A DNA stretch of 61,645 bases from Calothrix sp. HK-06 (GCF_001904745.1 NZ_MRCD01000028.1:8209-69853), one strand, 5' to 3'. Positions 17,955 to 26,874 are shown, numbered from the stretch's first letter. Notes: generated by a model not told the origin, from the letters alone. A program made the numbers and translations.

Positions 17955-19460
17955 ATGGCACGCGATTTACGTGGATTTATTAAAATATTGGAAGAACGGG
18001 GACAATTACGGCGAATTACGGCGCCCGTTGACCCCAATTTAGAAATTGCTGAGATTTCCAACCGAATGCTCGCAAAAGGTGGTCCAGGTTTAATATTTGA
18101 GAACGTCAAAGGCGCCGCGTTCCCTGTTGCGGTAAATTTAATGGGGACGGTAGAGCGTATATGTTGGGCAATGAATATGGAGCATCCCCTAGAGTTAGAA
18201 GACTTGGGGAAAAAGCTTGCGATGTTGCAACAACCAAAACCACCAAAGAAAATTTCTCAAGCAATCGATTTTGGTAAAGTATTATTCGATGTCGTTAAAG
18301 CAAAACCTGGACGTGATTTTTTCCCTGCATGTCAGCAAGTAGTTATTCAAGGTGATGATTTAGATTTAAATCAGATACCAATGATACGTCCATATCCAGG
18401 TGATGCAGGTAAGATAATTACCCTTGGGCTAGTAATTACAAGGGATTGTGAAACTGGTGTACCCAATGTAGGTGTGTATCGTTTACAGCTACAATCTAAG
18501 AATACGATGACTGTACATTGGTTGTCGGTAAGAGGAGGCGCCCGTCATTTACGCAAAGCAGCCGAACGTGGTAAAAAGTTAGAGGTTGCAATTGCACTTG
18601 GTGTAGACCCGTTAATTATTATGGCAGCAGCAACACCGATACCTGTAGATTTATCAGAGTGGTTATTTGCTGGTTTGTACGGTGGTAGTGGTGTAAGTTT
18701 AGCCAAATGTAAAACGGTAGATTTAGAAGTTCCTGCGGATTCTGAGATAGTACTTGAAGGTACAATTACACCAGGTGAAGTATTACCCGATGGGCCATTT
18801 GGCGACCATATGGGATATTACGGTGTAGTTGAAGATTCGCCATTAGTACGCTTTCAATGCATGACGCACCGCAAAGATCCTATTTATTTAACTACATTTA
18901 GCGGGCGCCCACCAAAAGAAGAAGCGATGATGGCTATTGCGCTCAACCGTATATATACCCCAATTCTGCGCCAGCAAGTTTCAGAAATTGTAGATTTCTT
19001 CCTACCAATGGAAGCATTAAGTTACAAAGCGGCAGTTATATCTATAGATAAAGCATATCCAGGACAAGCGCGTCGTGCTGCGTTAGCTTTTTGGAGCGCG
19101 TTACCACAATTTACATATACTAAATTTGTAATTGTGGTAGACAAAGACATAAATATACGTGACCCACGTCAAGTTGTATGGGCAATAAGTTCCAAAGTAG
19201 ACCCCACACGCGATGTCTTTATTTTACCTAACACTCCATTTGACACCTTAGACTTCGCTAGCGAAAAATTAGGTTTAGGTGGACGCATGGGTATTGATGC
19301 TACTACGAAAATACCACCAGAAACAGAACACGAATGGGGGGCGCCTTTAGAGTCCGACCCAGATACTGCCACAATGGTAGAAAGACGTTGGGTTGAATAT
19401 GGTTTAGCTGACTTACAATTAGGAGAAGTTAACCCCAATTTATTTGGTTACGACATGTAA
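17955..19460 (+). CDS. UbiD-family prenylated-FMN (de)carboxylase
   Basis: 501 residues from the ATG at 17955 (MARDLRGFIKIL); an in-frame ATG at 17925 is possible but less typical. UbiD-family enzymes use prenylated FMN to (de)carboxylate aromatic or unsaturated acids. Visible landmarks: GQLRRITAPVDPNLEIAEI, RDCETGVPNVGVYRLQ, LSVRGGARHLRKAAERGKKL, GGSGVSLAKCKTVDLEVPADSEIVLEG, PDGPFGDHMGYYGV and FSGRPPKEEAMM. These correspond to the prFMN/metal-binding regions including the conserved Glu-Gly and PFGDH blocks. No ubiX (prFMN synthase) is nearby. Physiological substrate unknown. An R2 repeat begins 2 bp after the stop. Confidence 0.9.
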   Translation: MARDLRGFIKILEERGQLRRITAPVDPNLEIAEISNRMLAKGGPGLIFENVKGAAFPVAVNLMGTVERICWAMNMEHPLELEDLGKKLAMLQQPKPPKKISQAIDFGKVLFDVVKAKPGRDFFPACQQVVIQGDDLDLNQIPMIRPYPGDAGKIITLGLVITRDCETGVPNVGVYRLQLQSKNTMTVHWLSVRGGARHLRKAAERGKKLEVAIALGVDPLIIMAAATPIPVDLSEWLFAGLYGGSGVSLAKCKTVDLEVPADSEIVLEGTITPGEVLPDGPFGDHMGYYGVVEDSPLVRFQCMTHRKDPIYLTTFSGRPPKEEAMMAIALNRIYTPILRQQVSEIVDFFLPMEALSYKAAVISIDKAYPGQARRAALAFWSALPQFTYTKFVIVVDKDINIRDPRQVVWAISSKVDPTRDVFILPNTPFDTLDFASEKLGLGGRMGIDATTKIPPETEHEWGAPLESDPDTATMVERRWVEYGLADLQLGEVNPNLFGYDM

Positions 19461-19462
19461 CC

Positions 19463-19530
19463 TAGAAACCGGGTTTCTTATGATAAACTGCATTAAAAAC
19501 GCTAATCTCCAACAGAAACCCGGTTTCTTA
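19463..19530 (+). repeat. R2 inverted repeat after the UbiD-family gene
   Basis: TAGAAACCGGGTTTCTTA (19463-19480) and CAGAAACCCGGTTTCTTA (19513-19530), each itself near-palindromic, separated by 32 bp. Begins 2 bp after one stop codon and ends 6 bp before the next start. Confidence 0.8.
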
Positions 19531-19536
19531 ATTATC

Positions 19537-19887
19537 ATGGCAAAAAAAGCAAATTCATCGGACGGTTTAGCTTGGCGTGAATTTGGTGATGGTGTAAAAT
19601 CACAATCAGCAGCATTCGAGCGACCTGTTGAGGAATTACCACCTGAAAAGCAAAATTTGCGCGTACAAGCAACACGCGCAGGACGCAAAGGAAAAACCGT
19701 CACCGTCATAACTGGTTTTCAAGCCAAACCAGAAACTCTACAAGCCTTATTAAAACAGTTAAAAACACAGTGTGGTACAGGTGGTGCCTTAAAAGACTCG
19801 GAAATAGAAATACAAGGCGAACACAAACAGAAACTTTTAGAAATTCTCACCAAAATGGGTTACAAAGCCAAAATTAGCGGTGGTTAA
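19537..19887 (+). CDS. SUI1/YciH-family translation initiation factor
   Basis: 116 residues from the ATG at 19537 (MAKKANSSDGLAWREFG). The longer frame from 19444 would translate the R2 repeat and is rejected. C-terminal SUI1 fold with RVQATRAGRKGKTVTVITGFQ, KQLKTQCGTGGALKDSEIEIQG and ILTKMGYKAKISGG, the features of bacterial eIF1-like YciH, a factor affecting initiation fidelity. Highly basic. Same strand as the UbiD-family gene. Confidence 0.92.
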   Translation: MAKKANSSDGLAWREFGDGVKSQSAAFERPVEELPPEKQNLRVQATRAGRKGKTVTVITGFQAKPETLQALLKQLKTQCGTGGALKDSEIEIQGEHKQKLLEILTKMGYKAKISGG

Positions 19888-20025
19888 ACGATTGTACGAA
19901 ACTTTGGTACGGTTTCCCGAATCTTATACGGAATCATCTTATCTCGTGTTGTTATTAAACTTGTAGATATAAAAAAGTTAGATGGTTTGCTATTTCTTGC
20001 ACCATCATTCTTAAGGAGGATGTAA

Positions 20026-20184
20026 ATGGATTTAGTTCGGATTATCTGTGCTATTTTCTTGCCACCATTGGGTGTATTTTTACAAGTTGGTTTAGGTATC
20101 GATTTTTGGATTAATATACTGCTAACTATGTTTGGATATATACCCGGTATAATTCACGCAGTTTGGATTATAGCTAAGAAATAA
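20026..20184 (+). CDS. YqaE/Pmp3-family small membrane protein
   Basis: 52 residues, MDLVRIICAIFLPPLGVFLQ then VGLGIDFWINILLTMFGYIP and GIIHAVWIIAKK. The FLPPLGVFLQVG block, the second hydrophobic helix and the PGIIHA motif identify the UPF0057/Pmp3 family, two-helix proteins linked to salt and membrane-potential stress. A strong ribosome-binding site AAGGAGG lies 7-8 bp upstream. An R1 repeat follows 2 bp after the stop. Confidence 0.93.
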   Translation: MDLVRIICAIFLPPLGVFLQVGLGIDFWINILLTMFGYIPGIIHAVWIIAKK

Positions 20185-20186
20185 CT

Positions 20187-20236
20187 GGCAACGGATGCAA
20201 CGGATGTAACGGATGTGTTATTAATTACATCCGTTT
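20187..20236 (+). repeat. R1 repeat with inverted half
   Basis: GGCAACGGATGCAACGGATG, then TAACGGATG, followed by the inverted partner ATTACATCCGTTTTT (20224-20238). Starts 2 bp after the Pmp3 stop, in the sense orientation, and the inverted half ends where the ATP-grasp remnant (minus strand) ends. The T-rich end could act as a bidirectional terminator. Confidence 0.8.
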
Positions 20237-20237
20237 T

Positions 20238-20974
20238 TTAGTTATTTATAGCTTCATATTCTTCTACCGCAGAACAGGCGCCTGCCTCTATAATTAAATC
20301 TAAGTCACATGCATATTCACCTGCACAACTATAAGAACCTAGTTCAAGTACGTACAGTTCTCCTTGAGATTCACAAATGTCTACGGTGTATAATGCTTCT
20401 GGGTACCAATTTATAGAAGCTAAAACTTGGTGTACATAATTTTCAAGATATCCACCTTTGATGGTTTCATTAATGCGTTCTTCTCCAACTAAGTATAGTG
20501 AACCTGTAATAACTTGGTTTTTGTAGACAAAAATCTCCATTCTTTGGTAATGGGTTGTTTTTTACTGACTAACACTAAAATTGTGTCATTGGTATTTAAT
20601 TCAGATTTTAATGCGTTAATTGTATTAAGTCTATTTAAATTGAAGGCGCCAGCGTTGAATGGTTTCATATTACTATCCGGTCGGATAAATACTTCACCGT
20701 CTGAGTTCAAATATTGAATAATTTCATCTTTCCTTCTAATTAGTTCGCCTAGAGACAGAAAAAAGTATTTATTGTTGAGTAAAAATTTACCAAAATAATT
20801 ATAATATGTAGAGCAACGTAAATTTTTTTCATCCAAATAGGCACCGGGTATCCAAGAAGTCTTTAAAACGTTGCGACCTAAATTGAGAGTACCTTTAAAT
20901 ATTACACAATCGTCATCTGAATAAAATGCATTTGCAACAAGATGAAAAATAATTTGTTCAAATACATATAGCAC
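20238..20974 (-). pseudogene. ATP-grasp-like gene split by a frameshift
   Basis: Two overlapping minus frames together make one protein. The upstream frame (GTG at 20974, 161 codons) contains VIFKGTLNLGRNVLKTSWIPG, GELIRRKDEII, EVFIRPDSNMKPFNAGAF and ends SKKQPITKEWRF. The downstream frame (20540 to 20238) continues with FVYKNQVITGSLYL, SINWYPEALYTVDICESQGELYVLELGSYSCAGEY. Adding one T to the five-T run near 20534 fuses them as KEWRFFVYKNQ, matching ATP-grasp proteins in which K-E-W-R-F precedes the catalytic beta strands. The N-terminus is also short for the family. Probable pseudogene; substrate unknown. Confidence 0.65.
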
Positions 20975-21326
20975 GAAAGCTTAATAATAAAGACTACAAG
21001 AAATACCTTGTCTGAATATAAAATTCAAACAAGGTCAAGTACATGTATGGCGTTGAGAATCATTTAGTTAATTGTGACTGCATAGGAAACTATAGTTGCT
21101 TATAGTTAACATTCATTATTTGCTTTTTACAGTTACTTGTCATTAGTAATTATATTGAAGTTAAGCATTTGTCATAAATATCACATCAGTGTAATTACGT
21201 ATGTGACTGAATGTGAATTTATATGTAGAAACGTGATGTAGTTAGTCTTTACAGGCGCCAATATGAATAGGAATATCCAAAAGATAGAGATACAAAAATT
21301 AGTATCAGACGTTATACAAAAGATTT
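20975..21326 (+). other. Gene-free interval
   Basis: 352 bp, AT-rich, no gene recognised on either strand. It contains a short dyad CTATAGTTGCTTATAG (21092-21107) and one GGCGCC site (21254). Probably carries the promoter for the following micro-ORFs. Confidence 0.35.
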
Positions 21327-21340
21327 AAGGAGGTGCTATA

Positions 21341-21415
21341 TTGAAAATTGTATCGTTGCTGAATAAAGTATTGATATTAATAAGCGCGGGGCTGGCTGAA
21401 AAAGTACGCTTTTAA
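21341..21415 (+). CDS. Putative small peptide (24 aa), unannotated
   Basis: TTG start at 21341 preceded by a perfect AAGGAGG at 21327-21333, spacing 7 bp. Translation MKIVSLLNKVLILISAGLAE then KVRF: basic N-terminus and a short hydrophobic helix. The strong ribosome-binding site is the main support; no family recognised. It could also be a leader peptide for the next micro-ORF. Confidence 0.4.
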   Translation: MKIVSLLNKVLILISAGLAEKVRF

Positions 21416-21499
21416 GTAGATGTTACAAGCTTGTTATTGTCAATAAGATATAGACGTATAGTTCACAAATTCCTCTTTCCGTTAATAGGAGGCCTACCG

Positions 21500-21571
21500 A
21501 TGGTTGCCATTTTTGCCTTTTTGGGTGGATATGTATTATTCTCGGCTTTGTTTGTTTCAAAAATGGAATAA
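21500..21571 (+). CDS. Putative single-helix membrane peptide (23 aa), unannotated
   Basis: ATG at 21500 with AGGAGG at 21487-21492, spacing 7 bp. Translation MVAIFAFLGGYVLFSALFVS then KME: one membrane-spanning helix with a short charged end, similar in size and layout to small photosynthetic subunits such as PetL or to stress membrane peptides, but identity to none can be claimed. An R3 palindrome begins 10 bp after the stop. Confidence 0.45.
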   Translation: MVAIFAFLGGYVLFSALFVSKME

Positions 21572-21581
21572 TAATAACGAT

Positions 21582-21609
21582 GTAGAGACGCGATTAATCG
21601 CGTCTCTAC
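21582..21609 (+). repeat. R3 perfect palindrome
   Basis: GTAGAGACGCGATT pairs perfectly with AATCGCGTCTCTAC, 28 bp in all. Its end supplies the TAG stop (21606-21608) of the minus-strand MmcB-like gene. Confidence 0.85.
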
Positions 21610-22739
21610 ATTGTGTCGGTTTCGGTTTCTGACCATCCGAGTGCTTGTTCGTATAAGGTTTCGTATACAGAACTGATGTTGTTACCAGTCAGGCGCCGTG
21701 AATAGCGAATAACTTGTATAGGATATGCTATAGAGTCACTTAGCTTTGCCGAAAAATCGATACCTAAAATGCCAATGAAGTCAAATTGTGATGCTGTGTC
21801 TCGAAGTGTATCTAATAACTCGGTGTTATCAAGTGGACTGGCAAAACAAAGATAATTACAGTATTCTGAATAATTTTCCCAATTTGCGAAGTATTCTAAA
21901 TCATCGGTGCAACTGATAATTTTGACGGCAAATAAGTCTTTTGGCTGTTTAAAATTCCACCGAACTACACCAACTAAATCTAAACGCAGTGCTTGAGATT
22001 TTATAATAGGTACTTCTTGGTGCGTTGCCCAATGTTTTGGAGCGTGTCTAATATTTGTATAGTTTTGCATCCAAGTACAATCTTCTTTAAGTGCGCGTTT
22101 GATTGTGGATGCAATTTGACGACTTGTAAAGCGACTACTTGCTGCTGGTATTGCTTTAATTTCAAGTTCTCCTTGTGTTTGCTCAATAAATGTATTAAAT
22201 GCCGTTCCTCTCCAATGCCCTAAATGTTCTATTTTCCCTTCTTGTCCTTTGTGCGGGCGCCCACGATTTGTACGTGCTTCTGTAATCGGTGGTCTATAAT
22301 CTTTTTCTAGGCGCCGACACTCTGCAACCGTTGCATCTCCAGAAAAAACTCGCTTTTTTAAAGTCTCAAATACCGGAGTTGGCGCCTGACGTTGGAGTTT
22401 TTCAAGTTTTTCTAAAGCTTCGGGTGGTATACGCGCAGCTTTGTGAACTTCCTCTAAATCGTCGTTTCCTGTTAATTTAAGGAAATACTTCGCAGCTTTG
22501 ATAAATCGCCAAAGCAATGACGGTTCACGGTCGTTGGTAACAGCTAACTGTCGCACCCAAGCCGAAAACGAAGAAAAACCACCTTGTCTATAAAGCTTTT
22601 CTTGCTGTACATTCAAAGTCAGTTTCGCCATCTCCGTCCAATCTGCCCGACTTTTAGTCAGTAATTGCGATAGACGATTTTCAATATCTGTTAATTTTGC
22701 TTCTTCTGGTTCTGTCGTTAACTTTTTGCTTGTTGCCAT
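21606..22739 (-). CDS. Unknown protein with MmcB-like nuclease fold at the C-terminus
   Basis: 377 residues. The N-terminal half is helical and charged (DIENRLSQLLTKSRADWTEM ... LEKLQRQAPTPVFETLKKR), like bacteriophage or plasmid DNA-binding helices, but no family is assigned. The C-terminal half (about 190-345) reads like the MmcB DNA-repair family: RLDLVGVVRW, LFAVKIISCTDDLEYFANWE, NYSEYCNYLCFASP, FIGILGID. In MmcB the catalytic E-x-K precedes a D-F/D-L element; here the glutamate position appears as Ala in FAVK, so catalysis is doubtful. The stop codon comes from an R3 repeat. Three-gene accessory cluster with the following divergent pair. Confidence 0.6.
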   Translation of the reverse strand: MATSKKLTTEPEEAKLTDIENRLSQLLTKSRADWTEMAKLTLNVQQEKLYRQGGFSSFSAWVRQLAVTNDREPSLLWRFIKAAKYFLKLTGNDDLEEVHKAARIPPEALEKLEKLQRQAPTPVFETLKKRVFSGDATVAECRRLEKDYRPPITEARTNRGRPHKGQEGKIEHLGHWRGTAFNTFIEQTQGELEIKAIPAASSRFTSRQIASTIKRALKEDCTWMQNYTNIRHAPKHWATHQEVPIIKSQALRLDLVGVVRWNFKQPKDLFAVKIISCTDDLEYFANWENYSEYCNYLCFASPLDNTELLDTLRDTASQFDFIGILGIDFSAKLSDSIAYPIQVIRYSRRLTGNNISSVYETLYEQALGWSETETDTM

Positions 22740-22870
22740 TTAAATCTTAGCCGCAATAATAACCAGAATTGTTATAATTCTTACATTCTTGGTATAGCAT
22801 ATTTAGCAAATATATTCAACAATTGTTAGAAAAAATTTACGTAAATTTAACACCGACATTATCAATTTTA

Positions 22871-23551
22871 TTATTTAGGCATATCATTAATTATTTTGAT
22901 GCCATCTGGGAGTGTCACTAGCTTATACTTTTTGTCCGCAGTCGGGCGCCATTGAGTTGTTTCAATTTCACTTGCAGGAATGTATATTAAGATACCATCT
23001 TGGTTCGATGCGACAATTTCAGCGTATTTATTGACGTTTGTATTCGATTGTTCAACTACGGTTGTTTCTACTTCAGGAATAAGAGCATAATTAGAAATAT
23101 AAATTTTATCATTTTCTCTATATCCTTGACAAAGGTATATTAGATTACTGGTCATTTTAAATTTATTATTTGTTTGCACAGGAATTGTTACATTCTTACT
23201 ACCTGCAACATTCATTAAAAGCTCTACAGCACCAGTGCGGATTGTTTGCTTGACCCTTGCTTGAATAATAAACACTTCTGATTTAGCTTTTTTATTTAGC
23301 TCAATGATATGATAAAAAATAATTTTTCCACCACTATCACAAATTGGAATTATAGAAAAGTATCCTAATTTATCTATAATATCAGTGTCTTGCGAGCGAT
23401 AATTACCTTTGGTTTTAATCGGGAAAACTAATCCATCCGATTCGCACTTAAAATATTTGTGATTATCAACTAAAATAATTTTACCTATTTGTGTAAAATT
23501 GAGGTAAAATTTATTATTCCGGTTGCTTAAGTCATTGTTATTATCGTGCAT
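22871..23551 (-). CDS. Unknown protein, head-to-head with a helicase
   Basis: 226 residues from the ATG at 23551 (MHDNNNDLSNRNN); a TTG nine codons earlier is less likely. No recognised domain. Beta-rich, with segments such as YHIIELNKKAKSEVFIIQAR and KNVTIPVQTNNKFKMTSNLI suggesting a small binding fold. Its ATG and that of the helicase abut exactly as CATATG, so each promoter must lie inside the other gene or in its start region. Low-GC coding like its neighbours. Confidence 0.65.
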   Translation of the reverse strand: MHDNNNDLSNRNNKFYLNFTQIGKIILVDNHKYFKCESDGLVFPIKTKGNYRSQDTDIIDKLGYFSIIPICDSGGKIIFYHIIELNKKAKSEVFIIQARVKQTIRTGAVELLMNVAGSKNVTIPVQTNNKFKMTSNLIYLCQGYRENDKIYISNYALIPEVETTVVEQSNTNVNKYAEIVASNQDGILIYIPASEIETTQWRPTADKKYKLVTLPDGIKIINDMPK

Positions 23552-26017
23552 ATGCCATTTACTGCAAGCGCCATCCAATTATCTAGCATACAACAAGAAT
23601 TGTTAGAAAAAATTGAAAATCACTACCGCTCAGGTAAAAAATCATGCTTATTGTTTTTGCCTACTGGTGGTGGAAAGACTGTGGTAGCAGCAGATTTAAT
23701 CGCGCGATGGGTACAAAACGGTAAACGTATTTTGTTTTGCTGTCACCGTACCAAGCTAGTTGGGCAAACAGTAGATAAGCTACAACGATTTTATGGCATT
23801 ACCTCAAGTGTTATCCACGGTGCCAACCCTGTTAACTATAAGGCGCCTGTGCAAGTAGCAATGCTACAGACCCTTAGTAACCGTGAGTTACCACCCGATA
23901 TAAACTTAGTAATTTTCGATGAGGCACACACCACAAGTTACTGGGGCACTACATATAATATTATGCTGCACTACAGCGGTGGTGTATTTGCTCTGTCGAA
24001 ATGTAAATTTTTGGGATTAACTGGTTCACCTTGGCGCACAAAACAACAGCAAGGTTTTTGTCAATTTTATGATTCTTTAGTAGTTGGCCCATACCTCGAC
24101 GAACTAGCAGCGTTGGGTGAAGTTACACCAGTACGCCATTTTGGCTGGGGTGGTTTAATTGACTACTCAAAGTTAACGATGGGCATTGATGATTATACTG
24201 CCGAATCATTAGAATTAGTATGTGATGCCACATTTAACGAAAAAGTCGTGCTTGAATACAAACGTCATTACGGGCACTTAAATTCAGTAGTATTTTGTGG
24301 CACTGTTAAACAAGCAACAGATGTGTACACACAACTTAATAATGCTGGTTTACGTGCGGGTTTAATTCTAGGAACGACATCAAGTAAAGAGCGTGATGAC
24401 CTGTACGAACAATATAATGCGGGTATTATTAAAGCATTAGTGGGTGTTTCAGTATTTACCGAAGGGTTCGATGCGCCTATATGTAACGCCGCTGTACTGG
24501 CTTACCCTACAGCCAGCTTATCTAAACTGTACCAGATGAGCGGGCGCCCAACACGAAAGTATGCAGGTAAAACCTACGCTTATTTGCTTGACTTTTGTGA
24601 TAATTTTTCAAGACTAGGATTTGTAACTGAGCATCATCCAATCTCATTATGTCCAATTGAAAAAGAACCACAAACATTTGAGCCAAAACTAAAATCGTGC
24701 CCACAGTGTAATGCTTTAATTAATCGTTACGCGCGCGTTTGTGAATGCGGCTATATATATAGTAAGTGTAGTAACCTTGCCGCTGAACTTAAATCGAGAA
24801 GTCGTAAACCTGATTTTAGCCAATACGGTGAGCTTTTAACTCTCTCTGAAAGGCACCAAGTCGCTTACTTACGCAGGAAGTTACATAATATCATTAATAA
24901 AGGTAGTGACCCTAGCTTAGTAGTACGAATATTCTTTGAACATTACCGAAAAGTGGCGCCTGTTGAATGGTTCTTAGGTGTGGTGTTCGATGGTGATAAA
25001 TCACGGACGAAAATGCAAGTTTGGTATGATTATTTAAAAAGGGTACGACCGTTCGGTGATGAATGGTGGTATCAATATTGGATGGAAGCGGAGTTTGGAA
25101 ACAAAGCTGTAAATTTTAATAATAATAGTAATTGGTGTGAATACTTTGGGTGTGGTGCCGATGCGACGTGGGAAGAAGTATTTGAATCATATCGTATGCG
25201 AGTAGTGAGCGCGAGTGAAAATGACGTAGTAAATGCGAACGTCATGTTGACATACGCAGCTGTTGCATTAAAACAATGGGATTATGTAAATACCTTTACA
25301 GCCAACCGTGCGCGCGTATCTGGGATACAAATGAAGATGCTACAACTAGCATCAGATGTAATTGCGGCAATAAAAGAGTGTAACGTAGTAAAATTAAAAA
25401 CACTAATTAATCAAGACCTGCATCTGTGGCAAAGCGCAATTAAATATTTAACACACGAAGAGCGCATTCAACTAACGAACTTGCTTAAATCTTATAATAA
25501 TGAAGCAGAAGAAATTTTTAGCCTAAACTCGAATAGCGTACAACCAACAGATTATATTGGTAGTTGGTGTTTATTGAATGATAACAGAACATGCTTAATA
25601 ATTAAATTTGATAATAGTAGCGGTCACTTTGTTGGCATGTTAGGAGAAAAATATATCAACTTTGGATTTAATAGCATTGAGTTGATAGTAACTCTTGGTT
25701 TAAACATGAACGACGAAAAATTACCAAAAGAAACACCTCCATTATGGTCGGAAATAATAGCAAAACAGGCGCCGCCATTTTATAAATTATTAGATAAACT
25801 GTATATTTTTGCAAACCATAATCAAACTCGTTCCGAATTGGAATTATTCGCATCTAGCATAATTTACAAACGACTTGTAGATGACTTATTTAATGGACTA
25901 CTGGCGCCGATAGCATCTATATTAAAACCAGAAGAATTTGCGAACCCTCCTAGATTGCTAGTACGACAATTCCCACACAAATCCCTGGCAACGGATGAGA
26001 GCGGATGTAACGGATGA
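23552..26017 (+). CDS. DEAD/DEAH helicase with zinc finger and J-like domain
   Basis: 821 residues from ATG at 23552 (a GTG lies two codons upstream). Complete SF2 core: PTGGGKTVVAADLIARW (motif I), VIFDEAHT (II), GLTGSPWRT (III), VGVSVFTEGFDAP (V) and YQMSGRPTRKY (VI). Then a four-cysteine finger CPQCNALINRYARVCECGY (about 385-405). Around residues 527-580, WCEYFGCGADATWEEVFESY resembles the start of a DnaJ domain, but the HPD tripeptide is missing. The last 200 residues match nothing I know. The final residues LATDESGCNG and the stop are encoded by an R1 repeat. Likely DNA or RNA remodelling; a repair or defence role is possible. Confidence 0.85.
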   Translation: MPFTASAIQLSSIQQELLEKIENHYRSGKKSCLLFLPTGGGKTVVAADLIARWVQNGKRILFCCHRTKLVGQTVDKLQRFYGITSSVIHGANPVNYKAPVQVAMLQTLSNRELPPDINLVIFDEAHTTSYWGTTYNIMLHYSGGVFALSKCKFLGLTGSPWRTKQQQGFCQFYDSLVVGPYLDELAALGEVTPVRHFGWGGLIDYSKLTMGIDDYTAESLELVCDATFNEKVVLEYKRHYGHLNSVVFCGTVKQATDVYTQLNNAGLRAGLILGTTSSKERDDLYEQYNAGIIKALVGVSVFTEGFDAPICNAAVLAYPTASLSKLYQMSGRPTRKYAGKTYAYLLDFCDNFSRLGFVTEHHPISLCPIEKEPQTFEPKLKSCPQCNALINRYARVCECGYIYSKCSNLAAELKSRSRKPDFSQYGELLTLSERHQVAYLRRKLHNIINKGSDPSLVVRIFFEHYRKVAPVEWFLGVVFDGDKSRTKMQVWYDYLKRVRPFGDEWWYQYWMEAEFGNKAVNFNNNSNWCEYFGCGADATWEEVFESYRMRVVSASENDVVNANVMLTYAAVALKQWDYVNTFTANRARVSGIQMKMLQLASDVIAAIKECNVVKLKTLINQDLHLWQSAIKYLTHEERIQLTNLLKSYNNEAEEIFSLNSNSVQPTDYIGSWCLLNDNRTCLIIKFDNSSGHFVGMLGEKYINFGFNSIELIVTLGLNMNDEKLPKETPPLWSEIIAKQAPPFYKLLDKLYIFANHNQTRSELELFASSIIYKRLVDDLFNGLLAPIASILKPEEFANPPRLLVRQFPHKSLATDESGCNG
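25987..26016 (+). repeat. R1 repeat forming the helicase C-terminus
   Basis: GGCAACGGATGAGAGCGGAT then GTAACGGATG; it encodes the last nine residues and overlaps the TGA stop at 26015-26017. Sense orientation relative to the gene. Confidence 0.82.
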
Positions 26018-26187
26018 GCGAAAGTGACATTTTGCGCCGTAATCTTAATATTAAGCGAGCATGTAATGTATAAAATAACTTTATAAAGTATATAATTATA
26101 AATATTTAAAAAAATAGTAATAAAAGTTTAAATATATTAGACAATCGGAATGTGCCATTAATTAATAGCTAGCACACCATAGTAGTT

Positions 26188-26874
26188 ATGACTCAAGCAT
26201 CCCAACCGCTTTGGATACAAGATAGAGATACAGTTATTGCAGAAAGCCAAAATGATGAGTGGCGTTATGGTGACGCTCCTGATTATACGCGCACCAATGC
26301 TTTTCTTGATAAAGAGAGGAAGCACAATCATACAAATGGTTCTTTGGAAGCTATCGTTCAGAATTTAGTCCGTGCGTTTGAGATGGAAGCAAGCTTTAAA
26401 ACGAATCCGACTCAATGGGTTTCGGTGGTAGCAGATAAATTTCGTATGACCACCAACGGTGGACAAGCTTATACCGCTTCAGATATTGTTGACCAAGGAA
26501 CTTATAATCTTTTTATTACAGAGACAGAACACTACAATCCCAAGGTTGAAGATTTTGAGTCTAGCGCGCATTTATTCCATAACGCTTTTCCTGCGGGGTT
26601 CGTTTGGGAAGTGGTTGAAGTATTTTCTGGACCACCCAATGTAAGCTTTAAATGGCGCCATTGGGGAACTTTTACAGGACATTATAAAGATTTTGAACCA
26701 ACTGGAGAAACTATTGAAGTTGTTGGCATGAGTGTTGCGCGCGTTTCGGATGATTTAAAAATAGAATCTGTGGAGCATTATTTTGATACAAATGCATTTT
26801 TAGAAAAATTAACATCTGGGCAAAAAGGTAGTTCTGGTGACAAGTTGGAATCTGGTTGTCCTTTTCACTCGTAG
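26188..26874 (+). CDS. SnoaL-like (NTF2-fold) protein
   Basis: 228 residues. A cone-shaped NTF2-like fold is suggested by ESSAHLFHNAFPAGFVWEVV, FKWRHWGTFTGHYKDFEPTG and GMSVARVSDDLKIESVEHYFD. The last two are typical of SnoaL-like polyketide cyclase or ester-cyclase proteins (H-W-x-x-x-G-x-F ... E-V-x-G-x-x-x-x-x-x-D-x-K-I). Catalytic function is not established; such proteins are common in cyanobacteria outside polyketide loci. Monocistronic, with 170 bp of AT-rich sequence upstream. Confidence 0.72.
   Translation: MTQASQPLWIQDRDTVIAESQNDEWRYGDAPDYTRTNAFLDKERKHNHTNGSLEAIVQNLVRAFEMEASFKTNPTQWVSVVADKFRMTTNGGQAYTASDIVDQGTYNLFITETEHYNPKVEDFESSAHLFHNAFPAGFVWEVVEVFSGPPNVSFKWRHWGTFTGHYKDFEPTGETIEVVGMSVARVSDDLKIESVEHYFDTNAFLEKLTSGQKGSSGDKLESGCPFHS

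Noticed and set aside
19444-19536. N-terminal extension of the SUI1 protein
   Set aside because: It would translate the R2 repeat and has no ribosome-binding site; the start at 19537 matches family length.
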